Positions 8,340 to 16,747 of a stretch of DNA of 50,592 nt are shown here, piece by piece (position 1 is the stretch's first letter; every line of letters starts with the position of its first letter). Where the stretch lies: contig JBNKQR010000019.1 in the NCBI GenBank assembly GCA_050295975.1, positions 1-50,592 of the forward strand, read 5' to 3'. Position numbers and translations under genes: made by a program. Below the pieces are notes generated by a model that was given only the letters and a program-made list of their open reading frames with translations, was not told the origin of the DNA and did not search any database. This DNA is from JAPHTQ01 sp050295975 (GTDB taxonomy: Bacteria > Pseudomonadota > Gammaproteobacteria > Thiohalomonadales > Thiohalomonadaceae).

Positions 8340-9109
8340 GGGGATTCACCCTCATTACACTACTGCTTGTCAGTACCCTGCTCCCGGCCTCGGAACTCAG
8401 GACCTGGGACCTGCACCACCGCAGTGCTGCGGAAATGATCCCATTACTCAAACCAATGCTTGATAGCAACGATGCGATCAGCGGTAGTGGCTATACCTTG
8501 ATCGTGCGTAGTAGTAAGGAGAACCTGGCACAGCTCGATACACTCATCGCCCACCTGGACACGGCGCCACAGATGTTGCTCATTTCTGTCTCGCATAACG
8601 CCGATGAGCAGCGAGAGAAAAGCGGGGCCTCGCTCAGCGGCAGCACTACCGACCCCAAACTAAAAGTCTATCGTTCCTATCGAAACAGTGATGATGCTGG
8701 GAGCCAGCAGGTTAAGGTTCTGGAAGGACACTGGGCGACCATTCGCAGCGGACAGGCCATCCCTCAGGTAATGCAACAGACCCAGCAGGGACCGAACGGC
8801 AGCACTGTCACCCAGAGTATCGAATATCGCAATGTAGAGAGTGGCTTCGAGGTTCGCCCCAATCTGGTTGGTGACCGGATCCAACTCGACATCCGTCCCT
8901 TCCGCGCCAAACTCTCATCCCAGGGTGGTGGCGTGATCGAACAGCAGGAGATCGTCACCACCGTAAGTGGTCGAACGGGAGAGTGGATCGAATTGGGTGG
9001 TGTCGGAGAAGAGCAAAACCGCAAGGGAACAGGTATTATCTACAGCACACGTACACGCGGACAGCAGACCAGCAACGTCCGTCTTAAGGTCGAGATCATC
9101 AAACCCTAA
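8336..9109 (+). CDS. Exported secretin-like orphan protein
   Basis: 257 aa with a clear N-terminal signal peptide (MRGFTLITLLLVSTLLPASE, hydrophobic core about residues 4-16). Residues about 20-80 read like a secretin N1/NolW-type domain (DLHHRSAAEMIPLLKPML... LAQLDTLIAHLD). The C-terminal half resembles secretin beta-domain strands (VESGFEVRPNLVGDRIQLDI, then GEWIELGG). It is far shorter than a functional type II, III or IV secretin and no secretion genes are nearby. The start ATG overlaps the previous stop (ATGA), so the two are coupled. Function unknown; a stand-alone periplasmic or outer-membrane assembly role is only a guess. Confidence 0.75.
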   Translation: MRGFTLITLLLVSTLLPASELRTWDLHHRSAAEMIPLLKPMLDSNDAISGSGYTLIVRSSKENLAQLDTLIAHLDTAPQMLLISVSHNADEQREKSGASLSGSTTDPKLKVYRSYRNSDDAGSQQVKVLEGHWATIRSGQAIPQVMQQTQQGPNGSTVTQSIEYRNVESGFEVRPNLVGDRIQLDIRPFRAKLSSQGGGVIEQQEIVTTVSGRTGEWIELGGVGEEQNRKGTGIIYSTRTRGQQTSNVRLKVEIIKP

Positions 9110-9130
9110 CCTCAGGCACTACGCACTTCC

Positions 9131-10939
9131 ATGGGCAATACCAGTATCGTTCACTATCACATCCGTCCTGCTCATCCAGAGGCCCACCTTTTCCAGATAT
9201 CGCTGACCATCACTGCCCCTGATCCTGAAGGACAGGTAGTCTCCCTGCCCGCCTGGCTTCCCGGAAGCTACATGATCCGCGACTTCGCCAAGAACATTGT
9301 CACCATTGCCGCGGCATGTGAGGGCAAACCGATCGCGCTGGAGAAACTGGATAAATCCACCTGGCGCTGCGCCCCCTGCGCTGAGGCGTTAACTCTCGAT
9401 TACACCGTCTATGCCTGGGACCTCTCGGTACGTACCGCCCATCTCGATACCAGCCACGGTTACTTCAATGGCAGCAGTGTCTTCCTGCGGGTGCACGGTC
9501 AGGATGATCAACCCTGCAGTGTCGACATCGATGCACCGGCGGGAAGTAATTTTGAAAACTGGCGAATTGCGACGACTCTGCCATCAGACAATGCGAACTA
9601 CGCCTTCGGCCGCTTCCATGCAGCCGATTACGACGAGCTAATCGACCACCCGGTCGAGATGGGCGATTTCACCCTGCTTGAATTTGAAGCCCACGGCATT
9701 CCCCACGCCATGGTGCTTACTGGTCGTCACTATGCGGATACCAAAAGGTTGGCCAGTGACCTGAAACGGATCTGTGAAACCCAAATTGATCTCTTCGGCG
9801 AAGCACCGTTTGCTCGCTACCTGTTCCAGACCATGGTCGTTGGCAGTGGTTACGGCGGACTGGAGCATCGTAGTTCTACCAGCCTGCTCTGTAGTCGCGA
9901 TGACCTGCCAGTTGTCGGTGAAGAAAAAATCAGCGAAAGCTACCGCAGCTTCCTCGGCCTCTGCAGCCATGAGTATTTCCATAGCTGGAACATCAAACGA
10001 ATCAAGCCCGATGTTTTTGTTCCCTATGACCTGAGTAGCGAAAGTTATACCCCGTTACTCTGGGCCTTCGAGGGCTTTACCTCCTACTACGATGATCTTG
10101 CCCTGTTACGTTGTGGCCTGATTGATAAAGAGAGCTATCTCGAGTTGCTAGGCCAGACCATTACCCGGGTGATTCGTGGTAGCGGCAGACTGAAGCAGTC
10201 GGTTAGCGACTCCAGCTTCGACGCCTGGAGCAAGTTCTATAAACAGGATGAAAATGCCCCTAACGCCATCGTCAGCTACTACACCAAAGGCAGCCTGATC
10301 GCCCTGGTACTCGACCTGACAATCCGAGGTAACAGCAATGGTGAACGATCACTGGATGATGTGATGCGTACCCTGTGGCACGACTATGGCAAACCCCATG
10401 TCGGTATCTCACCTCAACAGATGGAAGAACTGATACAGCAAGTGGCCGGTGAGGATATTTCCGCACTGCTGGAAAATGCCCTGCGCGGTACCGACGATCT
10501 TGCACTTTCTGAACTTCTGTCGCGTTTCGGCGTGAGCTTGCAACTGCGTCAGGCAAGTAACAATACCGACAGGGGTGGCAAGCCAAGCAAGAATGGCCTC
10601 CGAGAACCGCTGGCATTAGGGGTACGCTACGGAAGTGATCCTTTGGGCGCCAGGCTACTAAGCATATTCGATGGTGGCGCAGCACAGCAGGCTGGACTGG
10701 CCGCTGGCGATATTATCGTCGCTGTTGATGGCCTGCGTACTACTCAGGAAAATATAGAAAAACTGCTCAACTATCAGCGTGGTAAGAAACAGATCGTTCT
10801 GCACGCATTCCGCCGCGATGAGCTGATACAGTTTAACGTACCGCTACAAACCGCGCCGCTCGACACCTGTTATCTCCTGGCGGATGACACTGTAGACGAA
10901 ACAACACGCCATCTACGTGATGACTGGCTACGAAAATAA
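9131..10939 (+). CDS. M61-family metallopeptidase with PDZ domain
   Basis: 602 aa, glycyl-aminopeptidase-like M61 peptidase. The N-terminal beta-domain (residues 5-170) is followed by the zinc site HEYFHSWNIKRIKP near residue 280, with a downstream glutamate in WAFEGFTSYYDDLAL. A C-terminal PDZ domain (LLSIFDGGAAQQAGLAAGDI, about residues 515-580) follows. No signal peptide is evident, so a cytoplasmic location is likely. It is the last gene of the purB-side operon, 21 bases after the secretin-like gene and before a strong terminator hairpin. Physiological substrate is not known for most bacterial members. Confidence 0.92.
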   Translation: MGNTSIVHYHIRPAHPEAHLFQISLTITAPDPEGQVVSLPAWLPGSYMIRDFAKNIVTIAAACEGKPIALEKLDKSTWRCAPCAEALTLDYTVYAWDLSVRTAHLDTSHGYFNGSSVFLRVHGQDDQPCSVDIDAPAGSNFENWRIATTLPSDNANYAFGRFHAADYDELIDHPVEMGDFTLLEFEAHGIPHAMVLTGRHYADTKRLASDLKRICETQIDLFGEAPFARYLFQTMVVGSGYGGLEHRSSTSLLCSRDDLPVVGEEKISESYRSFLGLCSHEYFHSWNIKRIKPDVFVPYDLSSESYTPLLWAFEGFTSYYDDLALLRCGLIDKESYLELLGQTITRVIRGSGRLKQSVSDSSFDAWSKFYKQDENAPNAIVSYYTKGSLIALVLDLTIRGNSNGERSLDDVMRTLWHDYGKPHVGISPQQMEELIQQVAGEDISALLENALRGTDDLALSELLSRFGVSLQLRQASNNTDRGGKPSKNGLREPLALGVRYGSDPLGARLLSIFDGGAAQQAGLAAGDIIVAVDGLRTTQENIEKLLNYQRGKKQIVLHAFRRDELIQFNVPLQTAPLDTCYLLADDTVDETTRHLRDDWLRK

Positions 10940-10957
10940 TTTCCATCAGGCATAAAA

Positions 10958-10983
10958 AAACGGCGCTGATAACAGCGCCGTTT
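10958..10983. terminator. Bidirectional terminator hairpin
   Basis: Perfect stem AAACGGCGCTG / CAGCGCCGTTT around the loop ATAA. An A-run precedes it and a T-rich tract follows, so it can stop transcripts from the M61 gene (plus) and from the VWA lipoprotein gene (minus), which converge here. Confidence 0.88.
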
Positions 10984-10999
10984 GTCTTAAGGGAAACCC

Positions 11000-11656
11000 T
11001 TACATATCAAACATATTATCCATTCGTTCCAGATCATTGATCACGCGCCAGGTTCCGCCACCCGCCTCAACCTTCTTCTTCCACTCATCCAGACGAGTCA
11101 TATATTCGCGTGGGTCGATATTGTCGCTACGCAGCTTGGTAACATTCAACGCCACCACTTCAAAGCCGTTTAGTTGCAGTGGAATATCGCGAATAAACCC
11201 CTTACTCAGCTCCTCTTTCAGATCAGAGAAGATAAGGATGGTTTTGTTTGCCGAACCTTTCTCGTTCAGAAACTCGGTAGCCTGCAGGATGCCACCAGTA
11301 ATGTCGGTATAGGAACTCGACTTTACTGTTTTAACGAACTGGTTAATGGTGTCGCGAAAGGCCAGCTTCTGTTGGTTCGCATTGCTTGGCTTAGAATCGA
11401 AAGTGATCTTGGCAATGATATCCTTCTCACTAAAGCTACCAGTATCGACACGCGCCACAGCGAAAGTGTCATTCGATTGCAGCTTGGCAAGAATATAGTT
11501 GATGATGTGTTGCGCCTTCTCCAGCTCCTGGGTATAGGTGCCAGAGGTATCCATCAACATATAGACACCGCGGGTGTGCGAGCTCTCCTCACTACACCCG
11601 CTAAGACCAAGCAGGAGTGAAAGACCAAGTACCTGTGCGATACGCTTCATTCTCAT
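11000..11656 (-). CDS. VWA-domain lipoprotein of unknown function
   Basis: 218 aa. N-terminal lipoprotein signal with lipobox LSGC (Cys21), so it should be a lipid-anchored envelope protein. The rest is one von Willebrand A domain with an apparently complete metal-ion site: DTSGT at 36-40, Thr117/Thr120 in YTDITGG and Asp145 in LIFSDLKEE. An intact MIDAS implies Mg-dependent ligand binding. The ATG overlaps the stop of the upstream membrane protein (ATGA), so the two are coupled and probably act together. An alternative ATG at 11650 is 2 codons in. I do not recognise a named family. Confidence 0.85.
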   Translation of the reverse strand: MRMKRIAQVLGLSLLLGLSGCSEESSHTRGVYMLMDTSGTYTQELEKAQHIINYILAKLQSNDTFAVARVDTGSFSEKDIIAKITFDSKPSNANQQKLAFRDTINQFVKTVKSSSYTDITGGILQATEFLNEKGSANKTILIFSDLKEELSKGFIRDIPLQLNGFEVVALNVTKLRSDNIDPREYMTRLDEWKKKVEAGGGTWRVINDLERMDNMFDM

Positions 11657-13143
11657 GATCCCGTCCCCGTCATTGAGCTACCAAGGCTGACTGCCGATCG
11701 ATTGGCGTCTTGCTTGCCTTTAAATTTCTGTTTCTTAATCTTACTTGCACCATTATCGTCGTGCTTATGCACCATATCTTCAATCCATAGTGGTGCAAAA
11801 ATGAACAGGTCGTAAATACTGGTCAGGGCATTTCCTGAGTAATTAATCATGCTGCCTAACAGGCGGAATAGCATCGCGAGACCGCGCAAACCGGCAACGG
11901 CCAACGTGCCCAATACGGTACGCGAGGACTGCACGAAGGATTCCAGTGGAATGGCGACGAAGGTCAGGGCAAAAGGTAGAATAAAGCCCATACCCATCTG
12001 TGCTGCCGTTGTTATCCATCGCCCATCATTGGAGTAAACCAAATCGGTGTTATTGAGTAGACCTGCAACCAGCGCGGCGTCGTCCTGGGACAACAGTTCA
12101 CGCATGTAGGCCAAGCCTGCCTCAATGCTAGCCAGCAGGAAGAGGAAGATGAAACTGGCATAAATCATCCGTGTGCGGATTTTGTCATCCAGCGCGCCGA
12201 TGGTGGGGAACAGTCGGGTAATACGTAGCGACTCCATCAGGAACAGTCCCATCGCCACCTCTACCAGAATGATCACCAGGGCAGCGATATTGGCAGTGCG
12301 GAAACCCATAATGTAGCTGCTACCACCAACCATCTCCTGCATCGGTCGTGCGATCAGGTTGAAGTTAATCACCGCACCACCGATGGCCACCGCCAGTACG
12401 AAACCGGCGATAAAGAACTGGGTCAACGATGAGGAGGAGAGGGTACGCTGCGCCTTGTCAGTCCCCTTGAGGATCTCCTCATAGGTATTAATGTGCCGGT
12501 CGATGGCACGGGAACGATCTAGCAGACGTGTCACCCGCTTGTCCATCTGGTCCATCGAAGATTGAACCTTGCGCCAGTAGGGCAGCATCACCTTGAGTAG
12601 CTTGTGTCGTCCGTGGGATTGCTCACGATATTCATGGATCGCATTCTCATGCGCCTTAACCAGTGCATCCTTGATACCGCGCAGGATCTCCACCACCATC
12701 GGATCGTCTGATGAGGGAATACTGGCCACCGCGGCAATAGCCTGGGTCCAGCCCGGCGGTGACGGAGGGACATCAGTGCTCTGCTGATAATCCTCTTCAA
12801 TCTTGGTCAACGACTCGGTCAACTTCCGCTGCAGAGCAGGATACTCGGCCATGTCACGTCGCAGAGTGGCGTCCACCCGCTCGAATTCGCGCTCGATAAT
12901 GTGCTCGGTCGCCTCTCGGCCCTGAGCAAGCAGCACCTCACGATTACGCACGATAAGACGTTTTTCAGTTTGCAATACGGCACGTGAGGCTATTCGCAGG
13001 CCGTTATTGAGTGCTCGGGCCAGAGAGAGAATCAAGCTGTGTGCGGGTCTACGGGCAAAGTAGAGCACCAGAACCAGAAGCAGTGCCAGCACAATTGCTG
13101 AAAGTACTGGTTGGCCTGGAATAAATTGAAGAAAATCAGCCAT
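11653..13143 (-). CDS. Polytopic membrane protein with long cytoplasmic/periplasmic helical region, unknown function
   Basis: 496 aa. One hydrophobic segment at residues 11-30, then a charged, mostly helical stretch (about 45-235, likely coiled coil, with an SIPSSDDP spacer in the middle). At least four more membrane segments follow (about 242-264, 284-303, 327-346, 383-403, perhaps 409-430), ending in a basic tail. The start is the ATG at 13143, which has the strong ribosome site AAGGAGGT; a longer frame to 13182 lacks one. It is the first gene of a two-gene unit with the VWA lipoprotein. No enzymatic motif is visible and no named family comes to mind. A transmembrane scaffold paired with a MIDAS ligand-binder is the simplest reading, but it is inference. 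Confidence 0.85.
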   Translation of the reverse strand: MADFLQFIPGQPVLSAIVLALLLVLVLYFARRPAHSLILSLARALNNGLRIASRAVLQTEKRLIVRNREVLLAQGREATEHIIEREFERVDATLRRDMAEYPALQRKLTESLTKIEEDYQQSTDVPPSPPGWTQAIAAVASIPSSDDPMVVEILRGIKDALVKAHENAIHEYREQSHGRHKLLKVMLPYWRKVQSSMDQMDKRVTRLLDRSRAIDRHINTYEEILKGTDKAQRTLSSSSLTQFFIAGFVLAVAIGGAVINFNLIARPMQEMVGGSSYIMGFRTANIAALVIILVEVAMGLFLMESLRITRLFPTIGALDDKIRTRMIYASFIFLFLLASIEAGLAYMRELLSQDDAALVAGLLNNTDLVYSNDGRWITTAAQMGMGFILPFALTFVAIPLESFVQSSRTVLGTLAVAGLRGLAMLFRLLGSMINYSGNALTSIYDLFIFAPLWIEDMVHKHDDNGASKIKKQKFKGKQDANRSAVSLGSSMTGTGS

Positions 13144-13327
13144 TAACGACCTCCTTAGAGCGGTCTTCAACGCAGAAGACACCCATTAATTATTATTCGC
13201 TGACCTGAGCTTACATTACAGCACAAGCCACAAACTGTCGTTCAGTTCACAATTGCTACCAAGCTACTACAGAGGATAGGCCTTGCAGGGCGCTGTGGGA
13301 AGGAGACCAGGCAAAGAGTTCGGATGG

Positions 13328-13333
13328 TATACT
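13328..13333 (+). promoter_or_regulatory. Possible -10 element for the zinc-ribbon gene
   Basis: TATACT is a 5/6 match to TATAAT and would start RNA near 13340, which fits translation from the ATG at 13360 better than from 13324. No convincing -35 box is seen at the right spacing. The 216 bases between the divergent genes otherwise hold no recognisable element. Confidence 0.3.
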
Positions 13334-13359
13334 TGAGCGCAATCAAGTTGAGTATCGTC

Positions 13360-13923
13360 ATGACGGAAAATCTACTCTATCTCTGTCCAGTGGACATCCA
13401 TGCAGTTCCCCCTGATCTTCAGGCCATGTTGGTGGGACTGCTCAGTGCTGAATTTATTGCTGAGCCGATCGAATTTGGCGGAGAGAGCCACTACCGCCCA
13501 GGTAGTCGGTTCATCTCCTACATCACTTTCCTGGGCTGCTCACCGGTAATATCCACACAGGATAATGGTGACGCTGGCGAAGGATTCAGCCACATTGCCA
13601 TCGAGGGACCATTGCCCTCCCCCCGTTTTGTTGGCGGCGACAACCTCAAAACTCCGCGTTGTCCTAGTTGTGGACATCGTTTTGAGGAATGGTCATCGAT
13701 TGTAGAAAAACCCGTTTCGCACAGTTTTAACTGTCCGGAATGCGATCGATCGCTGACAGCACCACAACTCCGCTGGCGCAAGTGTGCCGGTTTCGGTCGT
13801 ATATTTATGAAAGTGTGGGGTATCTTCGAGAGTGAAGCGGTACCCAGCCCTGAATTTCTGGCGCTACTTGAGCAGCTCAGCGGCTGTCGCTGGCAACATT
13901 TCTACGTGAGGTACCTGGATTAA
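13360..13923 (+). CDS. Hypothetical zinc-ribbon protein
   Basis: 187 aa, soluble, not recognised. Residues 10-80 carry no known motif. Near residue 108 there is a rubredoxin-like zinc ribbon of two pairs, CPSCGH and CPEC, about 27 residues apart, followed by RWRKCAGFGRIFMKVWGIF and a C-terminal CRWQHFYVRYLD. The zinc ribbon suggests metal-stabilised nucleic-acid or protein contact. The start is uncertain: ATG 13324 (199 aa) or ATG 13360. I prefer 13360 because a -10-like TATACT lies between the two. It is divergent from the VWA/membrane pair and overlaps the alcohol dehydrogenase end by 4 bases tail-to-tail. Confidence 0.7.
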   Translation: MTENLLYLCPVDIHAVPPDLQAMLVGLLSAEFIAEPIEFGGESHYRPGSRFISYITFLGCSPVISTQDNGDAGEGFSHIAIEGPLPSPRFVGGDNLKTPRCPSCGHRFEEWSSIVEKPVSHSFNCPECDRSLTAPQLRWRKCAGFGRIFMKVWGIFESEAVPSPEFLALLEQLSGCRWQHFYVRYLD

Positions 13924-15104
13924 ATCCGCGCTCTTACCAGAGCCGCGATCTCATCATCGGTCAATTTGATGGGATTGCTCTTCATACTGTTGTTATGTGA
14001 ATTGGCCACGATGAGCGGAATGTCGGCTTCACTGATCCCGTAATCGCCAAGAGTTGGCAACGACATCGTCTCCCGCCACCCCTCCAGAACCTGTACCAGT
14101 CTTCGGTATGCCCGCTCTCCACTCAACTCCTCTTCACCACTGAGGAGTCGTCCAACCCTGGCATATTTTTCCAGTGTCGGACTTTGTGGCTGACGTTGGC
14201 ACAAGGCATCGATGTTTGCCTGCGTGGCCGCTGCCACCATGGTACCGCAGGCGATGCCGTGTGGCAGGGGAAAGAGTGAACCGAGCGGCTGGGCCAGACC
14301 GTGAACAGAACCGAGTCCCACCTGCGCCAGAGTGATACCGGAAATCAGTGCGGCGTACGCCATCGCTGCCCTACCCTCTGCCTTACCGTCGTAGGCCGCC
14401 AGGAACCCCTCGTGTACCGCTTCCAGCCCGCTCCACGCCAGGGCATCGGTGTAGGGGTTGGCGCGCAGGGAGACGTAGGACTCCAGCAGTTGAGTAAAGG
14501 CATCCATTCCCTGTGCCGCGATCAATTCGGGTGGGCAGGCTTCCAGCAACAGCGGATCGATCAATGCGATGCGGGCTACCAGTGAGTCGTGACGAAATGA
14601 CTTTTTATAGCCGTTGGCACCGTGTTCGCTGAGTACCGCATTGCGGGTCGCCTCACTGCCGGTTCCGGCAGTGGTGGGTACAGCGATGAAGGGCAGTGCA
14701 GGACCATGGTAAGGCAGACCGCGTCCCACATCCTCCAGGTGATCCAGTACCGAATTACCGAATGGCAGCAGCCCGGCGACCGCCTTGGCCGCATCGAGAA
14801 CGCTTCCGCCCCCTATTCCGACCACGGCAACAATATCCCGATTGAAATGGGCAGTGACCAGTTCATCCACCCGTTGCGGTGATGGCTCGCCGCTAATCGA
14901 TTCATGGACGATTTCTATACCGGCTTCGTTCAACCCCTCTTGCAGCGGTGACCAGAAGCGACTTTGTATGAATGATTGACCGCCGGTCAGCAGCAATATC
15001 CGCTTGCCGAAAGGGGAAAGTAGTTGCGGTAGTTCTACCAGACTCCCTTCACCAAAACGGATACGGGGAATAGTCGCGGTGGCGAAGGCTGAAAGATTCA
15101 ACAT
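13920..15104 (-). CDS. Iron-containing alcohol dehydrogenase family protein
   Basis: 394 aa, group III (iron-type) alcohol dehydrogenase fold. NAD(P)-binding segment GGGSVLDAAKAVAGLL near residue 95 and PTTAGTGSEATRNAV near 145. Metal region GMDAFTQLLESYVS, and HGLAQPLGSLFPLPHG downstream. The Asp and two His ligands are present, but the position usually occupied by the second-motif His (DALTH) is Gln here, as in one subgroup of the family. Substrate cannot be told. The ATG at 15104 starts 7 bases after the SQR-like stop; a longer frame to 15188 lies inside that gene and is rejected. It is probably co-transcribed with the flavoprotein. Confidence 0.9.
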   Translation of the reverse strand: MLNLSAFATATIPRIRFGEGSLVELPQLLSPFGKRILLLTGGQSFIQSRFWSPLQEGLNEAGIEIVHESISGEPSPQRVDELVTAHFNRDIVAVVGIGGGSVLDAAKAVAGLLPFGNSVLDHLEDVGRGLPYHGPALPFIAVPTTAGTGSEATRNAVLSEHGANGYKKSFRHDSLVARIALIDPLLLEACPPELIAAQGMDAFTQLLESYVSLRANPYTDALAWSGLEAVHEGFLAAYDGKAEGRAAMAYAALISGITLAQVGLGSVHGLAQPLGSLFPLPHGIACGTMVAAATQANIDALCQRQPQSPTLEKYARVGRLLSGEEELSGERAYRRLVQVLEGWRETMSLPTLGDYGISEADIPLIVANSHNNSMKSNPIKLTDDEIAALVRARI

Positions 15105-15111
15105 GGGTAAT

Positions 15112-16245
15112 TCAACGATACTGACGCAGGTACCACCACTCGAAGAAGCGCTTGGCCCAGTGCCAGAATTTGTTAGCGGGCAGGACAATACTGAATTTCG
15201 GTGTACGTGCCACCAATATGCCCTTATCCAGACTATCGATAATGCACATCAGTTCGACGCGGAAGGTCTTCCAGGCCTCTTCACCCTCCAGTTCTGCGAG
15301 CAGATTGATCGCTGCCGCCCTGGCCTGCAGGGCTGCCATGTGAGCCTGCTTAGGCATCCACTCAGGCCCGGGGAAGCTACCGGAATCTCCGGCGATGTAG
15401 ACCTTCTCCATCCCCTCAACTCGGCAATACTCGTCAGCTTTTACCAATCCACCCGGGGAGCGTGGCAACTCACTGTTATCGAACCAGACATTGCCGGTCA
15501 TGCCCGGCATAAAGAGGATTAGATCAGCATCAAATTCTCCCCCTTCGGTAACCACCCTGTCCTGTTCAAAACGTACCATCTTGTGTCCCAAATGGGTTTC
15601 GATGCCACGCTTCTGCATATTCTTCAGCAAGCCAGAGACCGCCTTATTACCAAGCCGCTTGCCAGGCTCCGCGGCGGGACTAAAGAAGATCAGTTTGAAT
15701 TTGTCGCGACGACTCTGCTTGCGTAATTGGCTGTCGATACCAAAGAGAAACTCAAACATCGGCCCACCACGCATTGCCGAGGGTTCCTGGGGATTTCCTG
15801 CAAAACCTATCGCAATTGTGCCACCGTCCATTCGAGCCAGCCTGTCACGTATCGCAATAGCCGAGGGTATCCCCTCACACGGAGTAATGGCGTGTTCGAT
15901 ACCCGGCAGCTTTTTAAGAAAACGTCCACCGGATGCGATCAGTAACGCGTCATTTTTCACCTCACCCTGATCAGTGATCACGGTACGCCCACCATCCTTA
16001 AGCCCGGTCACCTCCGCCTGCAAATGGGTAACCCGAATGTGGCGAAAGAACCTGTCGAGTGGTATGCGTAACTGCTCTGGGGTGCGCCGCCCGGAGGGGA
16101 TCCAGATCAGGCTCGGCAGATAGACGAACTCTTTTGTCGGACTGATGATAGTAATGTCAGTGGCATTGTTGCGACGACGTAGCTCTTTTGCGGCATTCAG
16201 GGCCGCAAAGCCGCTACCGATGATGGTGATCTGTTGCTTTCGCAT
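15112..16245 (-). CDS. Sulfide:quinone oxidoreductase-like flavoprotein
   Basis: 377 aa FAD-dependent oxidoreductase of the SQR/FCSD/NDH-2 superfamily. N-terminal dinucleotide motif IIGSGFAALNAAKEL, a second FAD-contact segment with YIAGDSGSFPGPEWMPKQA near 290-310, and a C-terminal aromatic, basic amphipathic helix (WHWAKRFFEWWYLRQYR) typical of monotopic membrane binding. Cysteines at 123 (TPCEGIPSA) and about 335 (LMCIIDSL) fit two of the three active-site cysteines of classical SQR. The third (in GASCFGPAYEF) is replaced here (AMRGGPMFEF). A quinone-linked role is likely; sulfide as substrate is not proven. Start ATG 16245 has ribosome site CCAGGAGA. Confidence 0.85.
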   Translation of the reverse strand: MRKQQITIIGSGFAALNAAKELRRRNNATDITIISPTKEFVYLPSLIWIPSGRRTPEQLRIPLDRFFRHIRVTHLQAEVTGLKDGGRTVITDQGEVKNDALLIASGGRFLKKLPGIEHAITPCEGIPSAIAIRDRLARMDGGTIAIGFAGNPQEPSAMRGGPMFEFLFGIDSQLRKQSRRDKFKLIFFSPAAEPGKRLGNKAVSGLLKNMQKRGIETHLGHKMVRFEQDRVVTEGGEFDADLILFMPGMTGNVWFDNSELPRSPGGLVKADEYCRVEGMEKVYIAGDSGSFPGPEWMPKQAHMAALQARAAAINLLAELEGEEAWKTFRVELMCIIDSLDKGILVARTPKFSIVLPANKFWHWAKRFFEWWYLRQYR

Positions 16246-16275
16246 GATTCTCCTGGGGGGATACGTCAAAAAGAT

Positions 16276-16674
16276 TCAGGTATGACAGAGCGGACGGTTA
16301 TCCGGGTTCTGCACCCCTTCGGCAATAGTCTGCGCAAGATCACGCAGCTCTTCCATGGAGATACAATTCAATAAACGTGCGACCAGATCCGGGTTGAGAC
16401 GAATGGTACAGGGGGTGCCATCTTCCAATGCCACCATGACGCCCATGACGTTTTTCTCGAAGGCGCCTTCACCCTCCTCCATAAGCTCTGCAGTCTCCTG
16501 CAGTAGTTTTTCATAGAGGTAATCCACCTCATCGGCCAGTTTGTCGTCCAGATCCTCTGGCACCTCGGCGATACATCCGTCTTCATCTGTAGTGGAAACC
16601 GTTACGCCCTTGGCAGCCAGCTCTTCGACAAACTTATCGCGTATTCCTTCATCAAAAAAGACATATTCCAGCAT
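16276..16674 (-). CDS. Small acidic hypothetical protein
   Basis: 132 aa, strongly acidic (many Glu/Asp in residues 28-75), no signal peptide and no membrane segment. It starts MLEYVFFDEGIRDKFVEEL after a good ribosome site (AGGAAGG). Three Cys residues occur, none in a standard metal motif. I do not recognise a characterised family. It lies 30 bases before the SQR-like gene and on the same strand, so a role alongside that enzyme is possible but only by position. Confidence 0.75.
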   Translation of the reverse strand: MLEYVFFDEGIRDKFVEELAAKGVTVSTTDEDGCIAEVPEDLDDKLADEVDYLYEKLLQETAELMEEGEGAFEKNVMGVMVALEDGTPCTIRLNPDLVARLLNCISMEELRDLAQTIAEGVQNPDNRPLCHT

Positions 16675-16747
16675 AGTAACCTTCCTGATATTTCGTGCTC
16701 TGTTTCGAGGCGCCTACCCTACCATCGGGCGGCATTTAGAAAAAGTT

